Source: Syntrophomonadaceae bacterium (GTDB lineage: Bacteria > Bacillota > Syntrophomonadia > Syntrophomonadales > Syntrophomonadaceae). Taken from it: a stretch of 7,481 bases of DNA. Under the pieces are notes generated by a model. It ran no database searches, had not been told where the DNA came from, and saw only the letters and a list, made by a program, of their open reading frames with translations. Position numbers and translations under genes: made by a program. Each line of letters starts with the position of its first letter. Position 1 is the first letter of the stretch. The DNA lies in assembly GCA_012840625.1 (NCBI GenBank), contig DUSB01000015.1:1-7481 (forward strand). Reading direction: 5' to 3'. Below are positions 1 to 6,746 of this stretch, piece by piece.

Positions 1-356
1 ATGAACGAAGTATGGAGCCGATGCGGGAGTTTATGTTAAAGCAGACCAGGGAAAAGGATCTGGCTCTCTTTGTCAAGATGTCAGATATGGAAAGGCCCAG
101 GAATTTTGCCGACATTCCTAATTATGTACTGATTCCCAGCTTTGTTATCAGCGAGCTGAAAACAGCTTTTCAGATTGGCTTTATAATTTTTGTTCCCTTT
201 TTAGTGATTGATATGATTGTAGCCAGTGCTCTTATGTCGATGGGGATGATGATGTTACCGCCGATGATGATTTCACTGCCTTTTAAAATTTTGCTTTTTG
301 TGCTGGTGGATGGATGGAATCTGGTGGTTCAATCATTAATTTTAAGTTTTCATTAG
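1..356 (+). CDS. fliP: Flagellar export-gate protein FliP, C-terminal part (5' truncated by window edge)
   Basis: FliP is an inner-membrane subunit of the flagellar type III export gate; in solved complexes five FliP, four FliQ and one FliR form the channel through which rod, hook and filament proteins pass. The reading frame is open from base 3 and gives 117 residues before a TAG stop, so about the first half of the roughly 220-250-residue family protein lies upstream. Visible hallmarks are REFMLKQTREKDLALF, the segment PNYVLIPSFVISELKTAF, then two hydrophobic segments separated by the methionine-rich stretch ALMSMGMMMLPPMMISLP, and the near-invariant ending FVLVDGWNLVVQSL. In FliP/SctR proteins this Met-rich loop forms a gasket that seals the closed pore. 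The ATG at base 12 lies inside the conserved region and is not the true start. fliQ follows after 45 bp. Confidence 0.97.
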   Translation, partial: ERSMEPMREFMLKQTREKDLALFVKMSDMERPRNFADIPNYVLIPSFVISELKTAFQIGFIIFVPFLVIDMIVASALMSMGMMMLPPMMISLPFKILLFVLVDGWNLVVQSLILSFH

Positions 357-401
357 CGTGGTAGAAAGAGCTATCTTTTTTAACGGGGAAGGGATTGAAA
401 T

Positions 402-674
402 ATGTATGAAAATGTAGTGCTAGGCATAGCCAATGAAGCGGTGTTAACCGTTTTGTTAGTAGCAGCTCCTATCTTAGGTGCTGCCTTGATTACAGGCTTA
501 TTAATCAGTATTTTACAGGCCACTACCCAGCTACAGGAAATTACACTGGTTTTTGTGCCTAAAATTATCGTTGTATTTCTGGTGCTGATTATTTTTGGAC
601 CCTGGATGCTGAATGTACTGACTGCGTTTACCCTGGATTTATATTCCAGCATTCCCGGGTTGATATCTTTATAG
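402..674 (+). CDS. fliQ: Flagellar export-gate protein FliQ
   Basis: FliQ is a small inner-membrane subunit of the flagellar type III export gate and packs around the FliP-FliR core. The 90-residue length is typical. Two hydrophobic hairpin helices are visible at about residues 13-37 and 50-78, separated by the conserved polar turn QATTQLQE (39-46) followed by TLVFVPK (48-54), a strong family signature. The ATG at 402 is preceded by GGGGAAGGG at 385-393, a good ribosome binding site at suitable spacing. It sits between fliP and fliR, the standard order. The 45-bp gap upstream holds only this binding site and a weak AT-rich hairpin. No anomalies are seen. Confidence 0.97.
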   Translation: MYENVVLGIANEAVLTVLLVAAPILGAALITGLLISILQATTQLQEITLVFVPKIIVVFLVLIIFGPWMLNVLTAFTLDLYSSIPGLISL

Positions 675-680
675 TTTATA

Positions 681-686
681 AGGTGG
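681..686 (+). promoter_or_regulatory. Ribosome binding site fixing the GTG start of fliR
   Basis: AGGTGG ends nine bases before the GTG at 696. An out-of-frame ATG at 689 is only two bases from the site, too close for normal initiation. The fliR frame has a TAA stop at 687-689, so the start cannot lie further upstream. Confidence 0.75.
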
Positions 687-695
687 TAATGGCCT

Positions 696-1460
696 GTGTC
701 CTTTGCACTGGATGCTTTTTTAATGCTCATAGGTCGTCTGACCGGCTTGTTTTTGAGTGCTCCTATTTTTGCCAGCCGGCAGCTGCCGGGCAAGGTCAAG
801 ATCTTATTAATTATTCTCCTGGCAGGTCTGATGTCCTATTATGTATCGGTACCATATGCAGTAAACCTGGCTACTCCAGCTGCATTTATTGCTGCCATCG
901 TACTGGAGATATTTATCGGCTATTGTATAGGCTTTGTGGCCTATGTGATTTTTGCCGCTATACAGCTGGCAGGACAATTAATCGATATGCAGATGGGTTT
1001 TGCCATGGTGAATGTGCTTGATCCCCAGACAGGAACTCAAATTCCTCTGATGGGTAACTTTTTATACCTGCTGGCCCTGCTGCTGTACCTGAGCATGAAT
1101 GGGCACCATTATCTGTTAGAGGCGCTGGTACAAAGCTATCAGCTTATACCGGTGATGGGAGTTAGTCTGGGTCATGATTTTATCCAGTTGATGATAGAAA
1201 TCACCGTTTATATGTTTGTGATTGCAGTTAAAGTTTCTGCACCGGTTGTAGTAGCAGTCATGGTGGCGAATATTGCTATGGGTTTCATTGCCCGTACTGT
1301 ACCGCAGATGAATGTCTTTATTGTTGGTTTGCCGTTGAATATCTTTTTAGGTTTCTTTATGTTGCTGCTTTTATTGCCGGTTTATATGTGGATAATGAAT
1401 ATCTTATTTGAACGCTTTATTGGCTATCTGGATGTTCTTTTGTTGACCATGGGGATGTAG
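696..1460 (+). CDS. fliR: Flagellar export-gate protein FliR
   Basis: FliR is the single-copy membrane subunit that completes the FliPQR export channel and contacts FlhB. The 254-residue product has the usual family length (about 260) and is highly hydrophobic, with about six membrane segments. Conserved landmarks include GRLTGLFLSAPIF near the N-terminus, MQMGFAMVNVLDPQTGTQIP (DPQTG beginning at residue 109), the NGHH turn at 135-138, and KVSAPVVVAVMVANIAMGFI followed by PQMNVFIVGLPLNIFLG. The start is a GTG: an in-frame TAA lies just upstream, and the next in-frame ATG (723) would remove conserved N-terminal residues. It ends four bases before the flhB ATG, suggesting translational coupling. 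FliR and FlhB are separate polypeptides here, unlike the fused FliR-FlhB of some Clostridium species. Confidence 0.97.
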   Translation: MSFALDAFLMLIGRLTGLFLSAPIFASRQLPGKVKILLIILLAGLMSYYVSVPYAVNLATPAAFIAAIVLEIFIGYCIGFVAYVIFAAIQLAGQLIDMQMGFAMVNVLDPQTGTQIPLMGNFLYLLALLLYLSMNGHHYLLEALVQSYQLIPVMGVSLGHDFIQLMIEITVYMFVIAVKVSAPVVVAVMVANIAMGFIARTVPQMNVFIVGLPLNIFLGFFMLLLLLPVYMWIMNILFERFIGYLDVLLLTMGM

Positions 1461-1464
1461 GGAA

Positions 1465-2571
1465 ATGAAGAATGATCAGCTTTACTTCCATATAAATCTA
1501 CAGCTTTTTGCTGATGATGGAACCGGAGAGAAAACTGAAAAAGCGACACCAAGAAGGCGGGAAGAGGCTCGCAAAAAAGGACAGGTTTTTAAAAGTACTG
1601 ACCTGAATTCGGCGGTGATACTGATAGCTGGTACCACTGCTATTTTCCTGAGTTTCCCCTATATGAGCGAAAGCCTGGGGAATTTTACCCGTCTTTTTTT
1701 ATTGCATCGCACTACCGGCGATTTTGATATTGCTTATGCCAGCTTTATCGGCCTGGAAGCGATCAAGTTAATGGCCCACATGATCTGGCCGGTTTTTTTA
1801 GCTACTTTTGTGGCAGCGCTGATGATTAGTTATCTGCAGGTAGGCTTTGTTTTCAGTGCTGAACCTCTGAGTCCCAAGCTCAGTAAAATCAACCCCATTG
1901 AAGGATTTAAAAGGATTTTTTCCAAGCGGGCTCTGGTAGAGCTGGTAAAGTCAGTTTTAAAGGTCGTGGTTACAGGCTATATAGCCTATACTGTGGTCAG
2001 GGCTAAAATCCATATTTTTCCTCTTTTTGTGGATATGGAACTGCTGACCATGATGAAAACTATGGGTTCCATTGTATTCGAAATTGCTATTAAAACCGGC
2101 ATAGCTTTTGTGGCTATCGGCGTTTTAGATTACATTTATCAATGGTATGAACATGAAAAGTCCCTGATGATGAGCAAGTATGATGTTAAGCAGGAATACA
2201 AGCAGACCGAGGGAGATCCGCTGGTTAAATCCAGACAGCGCCAGATTCAAAGAGATGTGGCTATGAGAAGAATGATGGCCGAAGTACCAAAAGCAGACGT
2301 AGTTATAACTAACCCGACGCATTTTGCGGTGGCGTTGCAGTATGATGCTCAGTTTATGGAGGCGCCGGTGGTATTAGCCAAGGGCCAGGATTATATAGCC
2401 CAGCGGATCCGTGAACTTGCTAACCAGCATGATATTATTATTGTAGAAAATCCATGGCTGGCACGAACTTTATTTTACACCATAGACATCGGCGATACCG
2501 TTCCTGAGGAGCTGTATCAGGCGGTGGCGGAAGTGTTGGCCTTTGTATATAAACAAAAACAAAAAATCTAA
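1465..2571 (+). CDS. flhB: Flagellar export apparatus switch protein FlhB
   Basis: FlhB is the inner-membrane protein that gates flagellar export and switches substrate class from rod/hook to filament proteins. The 368-residue product has a charged N-terminus with GEKTEKATPRRREEARKKGQV (about 21-41), a four-helix membrane part (about 45-220) including the conserved loop PLSPKLSKINPIEGFKRIFS (from 134), and a cytoplasmic domain with the self-cleavage motif NPTH at residues 283-286. By family knowledge the chain breaks between Asn283 and Pro284, leaving an 85-residue C-terminal fragment. Before the charged region is an INLQLFA peptide (10-16), common in Firmicutes FlhB and resembling the Prp protease site. 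The ATG at 1465 follows the fliR stop by four bases, with GGGGA/GGGA purine runs just upstream. The C-terminus is lysine- and glutamine-rich (KQKQKI). Confidence 0.97.
   Translation: MKNDQLYFHINLQLFADDGTGEKTEKATPRRREEARKKGQVFKSTDLNSAVILIAGTTAIFLSFPYMSESLGNFTRLFLLHRTTGDFDIAYASFIGLEAIKLMAHMIWPVFLATFVAALMISYLQVGFVFSAEPLSPKLSKINPIEGFKRIFSKRALVELVKSVLKVVVTGYIAYTVVRAKIHIFPLFVDMELLTMMKTMGSIVFEIAIKTGIAFVAIGVLDYIYQWYEHEKSLMMSKYDVKQEYKQTEGDPLVKSRQRQIQRDVAMRRMMAEVPKADVVITNPTHFAVALQYDAQFMEAPVVLAKGQDYIAQRIRELANQHDIIIVENPWLARTLFYTIDIGDTVPEELYQAVAEVLAFVYKQKQKI
1492..1512 (+). other. Prp-protease-like cleavage motif (INLQLFA) in the FlhB N-terminus
   Basis: Codons 10-16 of flhB encode INLQLFA. The N-terminal extension of Firmicutes ribosomal protein L27, and the N-termini of several phage capsid and scaffold proteins, carry the same kind of motif (LNLQFFA or INLQLFA), cut by the cysteine protease Prp after the final alanine. 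By analogy cleavage here would fall between Ala16 and Asp17. The motif is seen directly; processing of FlhB is inferred. Confidence 0.5.
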
Positions 2572-2595
2572 GCTTTTTTTGGTAAATATCAAACT

Positions 2596-2601
2596 GGGAG
2601 G
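2596..2601 (+). promoter_or_regulatory. Ribosome binding site that selects the second in-frame ATG of flhA
   Basis: GGGAGG directly abuts the ATG at 2602 (no spacer) but lies nine bases upstream of the in-frame ATG at 2611. Normal spacing is about five to ten bases, so 2611 is the likely start, giving a product beginning MENTSGVW rather than MPGMENTS. Confidence 0.75.
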
Positions 2602-2610
2602 ATGCCAGGG

Positions 2611-4674
2611 ATGGAGAATACATCTGGCGTATGGGGCCGAATAATAGCATGGAGTGACGTACTGATTGCAGTACTGGTAATAAGTATTGTAATGATCATG
2701 GTCATTCCCTTAAAACCCGGTCTCCTGGATATACTGATTACATTTAATATATCTTTTGCTCTGATCATTCTAATGGTTTCTATGTTTAATAGTGACCCAT
2801 TAGATTTCTCTGTATTTCCTTCTTTATTAATGGTGATGACCCTGTTTCGTCTGGCATTGAATGTTTCCTCCACCCGCTTGATCCTGCTTCATGCTGAGGC
2901 GGGACAGGTTATCTATTCTTTTGGCCATTTTGTGGTGGGGGGCAATCCGGTGGTGGGATTCATCATCTTTATAATTCTGATTGTTATACAGTTTATCGTC
3001 ATTACCAAAGGGGCGGAGCGGGTATCGGAAGTAGGTGCTCGCTTTACTCTGGATGCTATGCCGGGAAAACAGATGGCCATAGATGCGGATTTAAACGCTG
3101 GTCTTATCGATGAAAATACAGCCCGCCAGCGTCGGGCCAAAATCCAGGAGGAAGCGGATTTCTATGGTGCTATGGATGGAGCCTCCAAATTTGTAAAGGG
3201 AGATGCTATTGCCAGCATTATTATTACCATTATCAATATTATTGGCGGTTTAATTATTGGGGTGGCTCAGCACGAAATGACCATGGGTCAAGCCGCCCAG
3301 ATTTATACTATTTTGACAGTGGGAGATGGACTGGTAACGGCTATTCCAGCCCTGCTTATTTCTACGGCTACCGGTATTGTGGTTACCCGCAGCTCAGCAC
3401 AAATGGGTCTGGGAGCAGAATTATTTCAGCAGCTGTTCAGTAATCCCCGCGCCTTTGCCATTGCGGCGGGGGTATTAATTGTTTTGGGGTCAGTGGGACT
3501 ACCGCCGCTGCCCATGTATATTTTGGCTGGGTTCTTTATTGTACTGTATTTTACCTCCCGCAGTACTGAAGCACGCGAATTGGAAGAGCAGCTGCTGCAG
3601 GAAGACCTGGAAGCAGAGGAAATAAAAAAGCCGGAGAATGTGGTGGAACTGCTACAGGTTGAAAAGATGGAAATGGAATTAGGTTATGGACTTATTCCGC
3701 TGGTGGATGCAGAACAGGGGGGAGATTTGCTGGAGCGCATTGTTATGATTCGGCGTCAATGTGCGCTGGAGCTTGGATTTATTGTACCTCCCATCCGTAT
3801 TCGGGATAATATGCAGCTGAAACCTAATTCATACGTCATCAAGATTAAAGGCATGGAACTAGCTGAGGGGGAACTGATGCTGGATCATTATCTGGCGATT
3901 GGCCCGGGCATCGATATGGACCAGGAACTGCCCGGCATAGATACGGTTGAACCGGCCTTCCAGCTGCCCGCTCGCTGGATTGCGATTGCTGATAAGGAAA
4001 AGGCAGAAATGAAAGGATATACGGTGGTGGATCCTCCTTCAGTTCTGGCCACTCATTTAACCGCGGTGATCAAAGCACATGCCTTTGAACTGATTGGTCG
4101 CCAGGATATTCAAAACATCATTGATTATGTCAGCGAGCAGAATCCTGCGGTGGTGGAAGAGCTGATTCCAGAGCTGATGACGGTAGGCGATGTGCAAAAA
4201 GTACTGTCCAACTTATTAAAAGAAGAAGTCTCTATTCGAGATATGGTAACTATTTTAGAAACGCTGGCTGATTATGCCAAAATTACTCGTGATACTGATG
4301 TGCTAACCGAATATGTCAGACAGGCTCTGCGGCGCAATATCAGCCGCCAGTACGCGGATACGGAGGGGAAAATAACGGTTTTAACCCTCGAGCCTAGTTT
4401 AGAAGAAACCCTGCGAGAATCAGTACAGCAATCGGAATTTGGTTCTTATCTGGCGGTGGATCCAGGACTGGCGCAGGGCTTGATCGATCATCTGGCTGAG
4501 CAGTACGAACAATTGAGCCGTACCGGTATGATGCCTATTCTCCTGTGTGCACCGGTGTTAAGAATATATTTTAAGCGTCTTATTGAGCGCTTTTTGCCTC
4601 ATTTGGTAGTATTGTCCTATAATGAAATTGAACCTGGGATAGATGTCGAAGTCATAGGGATGGTGTCAGCATGA
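2611..4674 (+). CDS. flhA: Flagellar export-gate protein FlhA
   Basis: FlhA forms a nonameric ring in the flagellar export gate; its membrane half takes part in ion-driven export and its cytoplasmic half docks chaperone-substrate complexes. The 687-residue length matches the family (about 680-700). The N-terminal half has about eight membrane segments up to about residue 315. The large cytoplasmic loop carries the FHIPEP-family signature FTLDAMPGKQMAIDADLNAG (from Phe145), continuing to MDGASKFVKGDAIA; Asp198 in KGDAIA probably corresponds to the functionally important Asp208 of Salmonella FlhA. An acidic linker (about 318-350, with EELEEQ-like composition) joins the C-terminal docking domain, which contains PPIRIRDNMQLKPNSYVIKI and ends DVEVIGMVSA. 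The start at 2611 is chosen over 2602 on ribosome-binding-site spacing. The stop overlaps the flhF start as ATGA. Confidence 0.97.
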   Translation: MENTSGVWGRIIAWSDVLIAVLVISIVMIMVIPLKPGLLDILITFNISFALIILMVSMFNSDPLDFSVFPSLLMVMTLFRLALNVSSTRLILLHAEAGQVIYSFGHFVVGGNPVVGFIIFIILIVIQFIVITKGAERVSEVGARFTLDAMPGKQMAIDADLNAGLIDENTARQRRAKIQEEADFYGAMDGASKFVKGDAIASIIITIINIIGGLIIGVAQHEMTMGQAAQIYTILTVGDGLVTAIPALLISTATGIVVTRSSAQMGLGAELFQQLFSNPRAFAIAAGVLIVLGSVGLPPLPMYILAGFFIVLYFTSRSTEARELEEQLLQEDLEAEEIKKPENVVELLQVEKMEMELGYGLIPLVDAEQGGDLLERIVMIRRQCALELGFIVPPIRIRDNMQLKPNSYVIKIKGMELAEGELMLDHYLAIGPGIDMDQELPGIDTVEPAFQLPARWIAIADKEKAEMKGYTVVDPPSVLATHLTAVIKAHAFELIGRQDIQNIIDYVSEQNPAVVEELIPELMTVGDVQKVLSNLLKEEVSIRDMVTILETLADYAKITRDTDVLTEYVRQALRRNISRQYADTEGKITVLTLEPSLEETLRESVQQSEFGSYLAVDPGLAQGLIDHLAEQYEQLSRTGMMPILLCAPVLRIYFKRLIERFLPHLVVLSYNEIEPGIDVEVIGMVSA

Positions 4675-5828
4675 AGGTAAAAAAGTATGTAGCGAAAGAT
4701 TTTCAATCTGCTATTACCCAGGCAAAAATGGAGATGGGTAAAGATGCCATTATATTGAGCTCACGCCAGGTGCGGCGAAAGGGCCTGAGAGGCTTCTTTT
4801 CCCGACCCTATTATGAGGTTACCGTAGCTATGGATAAAGATTTGCGGGTGGAAATGGATCGAAGGCGCAACCACATGAATTCTTCTTCTCCTATGGCAGC
4901 ATTTGATGAAAAAAACAGCTCCCTATATAGCAGCGAAAGGCGAGAGCAGGAACTGCTGGATGAATTGAAACATATGAAATTGCTTATGGATGATATTAAA
5001 AGCCGTATGCATGAGATGGATGTAATCAAGGGCGTATCGGAGCCAGCGCAGGAATTCTATCAGCTCTTGTTGAAAAAAAATGTAAAAAAAGAGATTGCTC
5101 TGCGCCTGGCAGCGCGCATTGACCAGCGATTGCCCCGGGACCAGGATGCAGACCCGGATTGGATCAGGGATATATATACACATACTGTACAGGAATGTTT
5201 GGGCGAAGCCCAGCCGATTGTAGTGAATGAGCAGAAAGGGAAAGTGGTGGTGATGGTTGGTCCTACTGGAGTGGGAAAAACGACTACCATTGCCAAATTG
5301 GCGGCCAATATGACCTTTATGGAAGCGAAAGAAGTTGCCTTTATCACTCTGGATACATACCGAATTTCAGCTGCTGAACAGCTGCGAACCTTTGCCGAGA
5401 TTATTGGTATCCCTATTCGGATAGTTTTTCATGCGGCTGATTTGATTGATGCCATTCAGGAATTCCGCCATAAGGATCTTATTTTTATTGATACTGCCGG
5501 GCGCAGCCCTTATAACAATGATCATATGGGGGAGCTGCACGAGTTTTTACGGGCGGCTCAGGCGGATGAAGTGATACTGGTGTTAAGTGCCACCACGGAT
5601 AGCACAGACTTGATACAGATCTATGAACGTTTTAATCTGATGTGTGTTGATAAGCTCATTTTTACCAAACTGGATGAAACTAATAGCTATGGACAGATTC
5701 TCAATGTACTTGATGAAGTAGATAAGCCGGTGGCTTATTTTACTACCGGGCAGAGTGTTCCCGATGACATTGAGGTACCTGATCCTTTGCGCTTTGCAAA
5801 AATGTTGATTGAAGGGAAAGATGCTTGA
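4671..5828 (+). CDS. flhF: Flagellar biosynthesis GTPase FlhF (SRP-type)
   Basis: FlhF is the third SRP-family GTPase, related to Ffh and FtsY; it dimerises with GTP at the membrane and helps place flagella. The 385-residue product has the usual three parts. The B domain opens with MKVKKYVAKDFQSAITQAK and GKDAIILSSRQVRRKG; a charged region and likely coiled coil cover about 60-115; the helical N domain covers about 120-190; the G domain covers about 190-385. G-domain motifs are intact: G1 GPTGVGKTT (197-205), the insertion-box region LDTYRISAAEQLRTFAEI, G3 DTAGR (274-278), G4 TKLD (332-335) and the closing TTGQSVPDDIE. The ATGA overlap with flhA and the one-base overlap with flhG indicate coupled translation. 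Two adenine runs near 5073-5090 are noted separately as possible slippage sites. Confidence 0.96.
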   Translation: MKVKKYVAKDFQSAITQAKMEMGKDAIILSSRQVRRKGLRGFFSRPYYEVTVAMDKDLRVEMDRRRNHMNSSSPMAAFDEKNSSLYSSERREQELLDELKHMKLLMDDIKSRMHEMDVIKGVSEPAQEFYQLLLKKNVKKEIALRLAARIDQRLPRDQDADPDWIRDIYTHTVQECLGEAQPIVVNEQKGKVVVMVGPTGVGKTTTIAKLAANMTFMEAKEVAFITLDTYRISAAEQLRTFAEIIGIPIRIVFHAADLIDAIQEFRHKDLIFIDTAGRSPYNNDHMGELHEFLRAAQADEVILVLSATTDSTDLIQIYERFNLMCVDKLIFTKLDETNSYGQILNVLDEVDKPVAYFTTGQSVPDDIEVPDPLRFAKMLIEGKDA

Positions 5829-6733
5829 TGAAGGATCAGGCCGATAAACTGCGCGCAATGGCTTTGAATCTGCGCCAGCAGATTGAAACAGAAATAATGA
5901 GCAATAAAACTACCCGGGTGATTGTGATTGCAAGTGGCAAAGGGGGAGTGGGGAAAAGTACGCTGGCCGTTAATTTATCGCTGTATTTATGCCAGCTGGG
6001 TTATAAAGTAGTTCTGATGGATGCTGACCTGGGTATGGCTAACATTGATATCATGCTGGGGTTAATTCCCGAATACAATCTCTATGATATCATCTGCTCA
6101 CAAAAAACCATTCAGGACATTATGATAGATGGGCCCCAGGGGCTGAAGATTATTCCTGGCGGCTCAGGTATACAGGAACTGGCTAATTTACAGGAGGGAG
6201 AATTAAAATACATTATTTATGAGATGGGAAAATTAGATGGTGATTTTGATTTCCTGATTGTAGATACCGGAGCCGGTATTTCCAGTAATGTATTAAACTT
6301 CCTGCTGGCTGGAGATGAGACGATCATTGTCACCACCAGTGAACCCACTTCACTCACCGATGCTTATGGTACGGTTAAAAGTGTGCACCGCTCTGGCTTT
6401 AAAGGACGGATTTATCTGGTTGTCAATCAGGTCAGTCGGGAGGCCGAGGGGCTGGCGGTGGCCCATAAATTTCAACTGGTGGCGAAAAGGTTTCTGCAGC
6501 TAGACGTTGAGGTACTGGGACATATTGTGTATGACCCTCAGGTTAATAGGGTGATTATGGAACAGGAGCCGCTGGTACAGACATTTCCTGGTAGCTTGGC
6601 TGCTCAGAACATCGTAAACATTGCCCAAAAATTGGTGCAGGATGATCAGCAGCAGGAAGTTAGAGAGAAAGCAAAAAGTAAAGGCATCAGGGCATTTTTT
6701 AAAAAATTTATTTCATTAAATCGGAGCCAATAG
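5828..6733 (+). CDS. flhG: Flagellar number regulator FlhG (MinD-type ATPase; YlxH/FleN)
   Basis: FlhG is a membrane-cycling MinD/ParA-family ATPase that limits flagellar number and stimulates the GTPase of FlhF. The 301-residue product begins MKDQADKLR; this matches the DQAxxLR activator motif shown in Bacillus FlhG to stimulate FlhF, and with the position after flhF it separates the gene from minD. The deviant Walker A motif GKGGVGKST is at 37-45, DADLGMANID starts at Asp65 and the Walker B-like IVDTGAG has Asp146. The C-terminus, GIRAFFKKFISL (286-297), looks like an amphipathic membrane-targeting helix. The ATG at 5828 overlaps the flhF TGA by one base and is preceded by GAAGGGAAAG at 5811-5820. 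An adjacent TTG at 5825 could add one residue but is less likely. Confidence 0.95.
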   Translation: MKDQADKLRAMALNLRQQIETEIMSNKTTRVIVIASGKGGVGKSTLAVNLSLYLCQLGYKVVLMDADLGMANIDIMLGLIPEYNLYDIICSQKTIQDIMIDGPQGLKIIPGGSGIQELANLQEGELKYIIYEMGKLDGDFDFLIVDTGAGISSNVLNFLLAGDETIIVTTSEPTSLTDAYGTVKSVHRSGFKGRIYLVVNQVSREAEGLAVAHKFQLVAKRFLQLDVEVLGHIVYDPQVNRVIMEQEPLVQTFPGSLAAQNIVNIAQKLVQDDQQQEVREKAKSKGIRAFFKKFISLNRSQ

Positions 6734-6746
6734 CAGGAGGAAAGGG

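Noticed and set aside
365..381. AAAGA-GCTA-TCTTT hairpin followed by T residues between fliP and fliQ, like a small terminator or attenuator.
   Set aside because: The stem has five pairs with only one G-C pair, too weak for termination, and the operon clearly continues.
380..799. A 139-residue antisense open frame opposite fliQ and the start of fliR.
   Set aside because: Its sequence is the mirror of strongly conserved export-gate genes and shows no recognisable domain; the other antisense frames in the window were set aside for the same reason.
689..1021. Overlapping open frame inside fliR starting at ATG 689, encoding a Cys-rich product of about 110 residues.
   Set aside because: The ATG is only two bases from the Shine-Dalgarno element, the product resembles no family I know, and the stretch fully encodes conserved FliR in another frame.
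2561..2580. A6...T7 inverted repeat at the flhB-flhA junction, resembling a terminator.
   Set aside because: The possible stem is only A-T pairs and has no GC-rich base; flhA follows at once with its own ribosome binding site.
5825..5827. TTG at 5825 as the flhG start codon.
   Set aside because: The next codon is an ATG forming the common TGATG stop-start overlap with flhF, at suitable spacing from GAAGGGAAAG; the TTG would add only one residue.
5840..5847. GCCGATAA, a near-perfect -10 element for the flagellar sigma factor (sigma-28/sigma-D), at the start of flhG.
   Set aside because: No TAAA-type -35 element lies at the needed 14-16 base distance, and the bases are explained by the conserved Ala-Asp-Lys codons of the DQADKLR motif.
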